From contig SCHM01000001.1 of NCBI GenBank assembly GCA_004123355.1, forward strand, positions 9,682,193-9,746,192: a DNA stretch of 64,000 nt, in the 5' to 3' direction. The DNA comes from Amphirosellinia nigrospora (lineage: Eukaryota > Ascomycota > Sordariomycetes > Xylariales > Xylariaceae). The notes below the pieces were generated by a model. It was not told the DNA's origin and ran no database searches. It saw nothing but the letters and a program-made list of their open reading frames with translations. The translations under genes were made by a program, and so were the position numbers. Position 1 is the first letter of the stretch, and each line of letters starts with the position of its first letter. Of this stretch, positions 62,341 through 64,000 are shown piece by piece.

Positions 62341-63043
62341 TTAGGGGTCTTCCTTCGTCTTCTGCCGCTCCTCTTCCTCCGGGGTCATAGTCCGCAATTG
62401 CAGGGCATGAATGCCGCCATCGGCCGCCATCTCGTCGCGCAAGAGACCATATACGAGGCGGTGGCGGGCGGGCTGCATCTTAGACTGGAAGGCATCGGAT
62501 GTGATAACGATACGGAAGTGTGTCTCTCTTGATGTGCTGCCTTGCATGGGTTTGTGGTGGGCATCTGGTATAGTGTGAGTATACATGTATAAAATTTCAG
62601 AGAGAAGCGGGAGGGGAACGAATAAAAGTATGTTGAAGTATACTACATATGGAGAGAGTTATATAGACTTACGCTTGTGCGAGTCATTGAAGATCTCGAG
62701 ACGCGATGGGCTGAGTGCTTCAGTGACCTATTCGCCGCCATGGTTTGTTAGTATCGAGGTCATTATTATGTTTATAAAATCTACTGGCTATCTCTCGCTC
62801 TTATACTCCAGTATCCCAAAATATTGGTATAATAGAACTCGTGCATGGAATCCCGGCCAGCGTTCTAACGCCACGAAAATAAGACGAAAAGAAATCCTAC
62901 CTTCGTGCGGATAGCATCCTCCATCGGGTGTTGGAAGCCATTGTCGCACTGGATAGCAATCGTCTCGAAAACAATAGTGCAGGCAATGGTGTCCGAATCG
63001 GCACAGCCGGTACTAGAGCTGCAACCGCGGTTCGGCGCAACAT
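62341..63043 (-). CDS. BOL1: Mitochondrial BolA-like protein
   Basis: Exons 62901-63043, 62673-62727 and 62341-62564 (introns of 173 and 108 nt) give about 140 residues. ATG 63043 starts MLRRTAVAALVPAVPIRTPL, an Arg/Ala-rich, acid-free leader typical of mitochondrial import. The BolA fold follows: MEDAIRTKVTEALSPSRLEI, FNDSHKHAHHKP, THFRIVITSDAFQSKM, and PARHRLVYGLLRDEMAADGG (the family-defining RH-VY--L segment) with IHALQLRT. Mitochondrial BolA proteins work with monothiol glutaredoxin in iron-sulfur protein maturation. One base is missing in a C run near 62920; adding it links leader and fold, with the splice phases then agreeing throughout. Confidence 0.88.
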
Positions 63044-64000
63044 CAATGCAACCTCGTGGTTCGTAATTCTGATGTCCGGGTGAGGCTCTGAGATACTTAT
63101 GTGGACGGACTCCGTACGATCATTGAGCTACGCCTGGATTGGTTGGCGTGGTTGGCGGCCGATGACTAACCGTGCCGATATACCCTGCCTAGCCCCCTGT
63201 AAGGCCTGCCTGTGCTAGCTTAGCTTAGTACGCTTTGTAGCCCAAGGGACATTTTTTTACGGCCGAACTTCTACATAGTATGCAGATGACAGTGGACTGA
63301 CTGCCCAGTTGGAATTTGAAAACAACCTTAGCATTCAGACTTCTGTTCAGACTTCCCACCACATGCCAAAATCCTGCCAAATTCTGGGCCTCAACAAACT
63401 CCCAACAGCCCCATATTGCATGCTTCATCAAGTGCTACACAACCTTAAGATCGGCAGCACCACCCACGCAATGGGAATCTCCCGTCGGCTCCATCAAATG
63501 GATTAGACGGGTTAATGTTACTTGCTTTTTTAATCGGTGACCCCCCCATTCGCCATTCGCCATTCGCCGGCCCATCCATCCATTTTCCCCAATCCTGGCA
63601 GGCTAAACACTCTTGGCAGCATGAAAGGGCAGCATATTCGCACCAAACTACGTCTTCCCTCATCATCATCCCAGTCTAAGGGTCCTTGGCCATCATCAAT
63701 GCTGCCGCCATATTAATTATTATCATATTAGATACTTCACATACATCACATCAATGTTACAATCGTAATATCGATATTCTGGCTTCGGCCGTCTGTCCTC
63801 CAGGAGGCGGATGACTACTCTCTTACTACAAACTTCTTCTTTCGTCATGCAACCTACACTTTGTCTTGGTCTCCCTGATCCCTACTCTGCATTGTACTCC
63901 ACATCAGATCTTAAGCCCCCTGAAAATACCACCGATCCGTGCAGGGTCACTGCGGTTGGCTGGCAGCGAGGAGTGCGTCTGATGGTCTGTCTGTATTGCG
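63044..64000. other. Right-edge intergenic region
   Basis: About 960 bp with the BOL1 promoter on the left. A short CCATTCG direct repeat occurs near 63546-63568. No gene recognised up to the edge. Confidence 0.4.

Noticed and set aside
1-64000. CRISPR array, prokaryotic operon, phage or defence island
   Set aside because: No regularly spaced repeats and no bacterial gene organisation. Introns and gene content are clearly fungal.

Overview
The window is nuclear DNA from a filamentous ascomycete (Pezizomycotina, most likely Sordariomycetes). The evidence is short GT-AG introns of about 50-200 nt with CTAAC-type branch points, a heterokaryon-incompatibility gene (het-C family), a GH45 endoglucanase, an ERMES subunit (Mdm12) and fungal-style FAB1, ADA3 and urease genes. 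The species was not identified.

Layout. 1-2975 (-): FGAM synthase ADE6, cut by the left edge. 3.7 kb (+): small membrane protein. 5.0-6.8 kb (+): membrane-anchored alpha/beta hydrolase. 6.9-7.4 kb (-): small cupin. 9.8-11.6 kb (+): F-box protein. 12.1-13.4 kb (+): DUF1769-like protein. 13.4-18.2 kb: no gene seen, with a diverged 122-bp tandem repeat. 18.2-20.6 kb (+): SAGA/ADA subunit Ngg1/Ada3. 21.3-24.4 kb (+): urease. 26.1-27.6 kb (-): HMG-box protein. 27.6-31.7 kb: large gap rich in a TACCTAGGTA palindrome. 31.7-34.5 kb (+): HET-C. 35.5-36.7 kb (+): GH45 endoglucanase. 37.3-38.0 kb (-): proline-rich hypothetical protein. 38.8 kb (-): tRNA-Gln(CTG). 39.5-40.8 kb (+) and 41.1-42.4 kb (-): D-amino-acid-oxidase-like enzyme and acyl-CoA dehydrogenase, convergent, both with C-termini resembling peroxisomal PTS1. 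43.4-44.7 kb (+): fungal-specific membrane protein. 44.7-46.8 kb (-): multi-exon protein kinase. 47.7-48.3 kb (-): small secreted protein. 49.3-50.8 kb (-): MDM12. 51.3-58.9 kb (-): FAB1. 59.8-61.9 kb (+): large unrecognised protein with a basic C-terminus. 62.3-63.0 kb (-): mitochondrial BolA-like protein.

The genes are mostly unrelated housekeeping loci, not one pathway. The most striking cross-cutting signal is that most of the longer coding regions are interrupted by frame changes that almost always equal one missing base, often in a short G/C/A/T run. The sequence resembles a draft with homopolymer under-calling more than a region of dead genes. Three genes (cupin, D-amino-acid oxidase, acyl-CoA dehydrogenase) read through cleanly. 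Exon coordinates below come from splice-site logic and reading-frame continuity, without transcript data. No clear new multi-gene system was found. The best biological leads are the HET-C allorecognition locus, the peroxisomal-looking enzyme pair, the dispersed palindrome, and the unrecognised proteins at 43.4-44.7, 47.7-48.3 and 59.8-61.9 kb.
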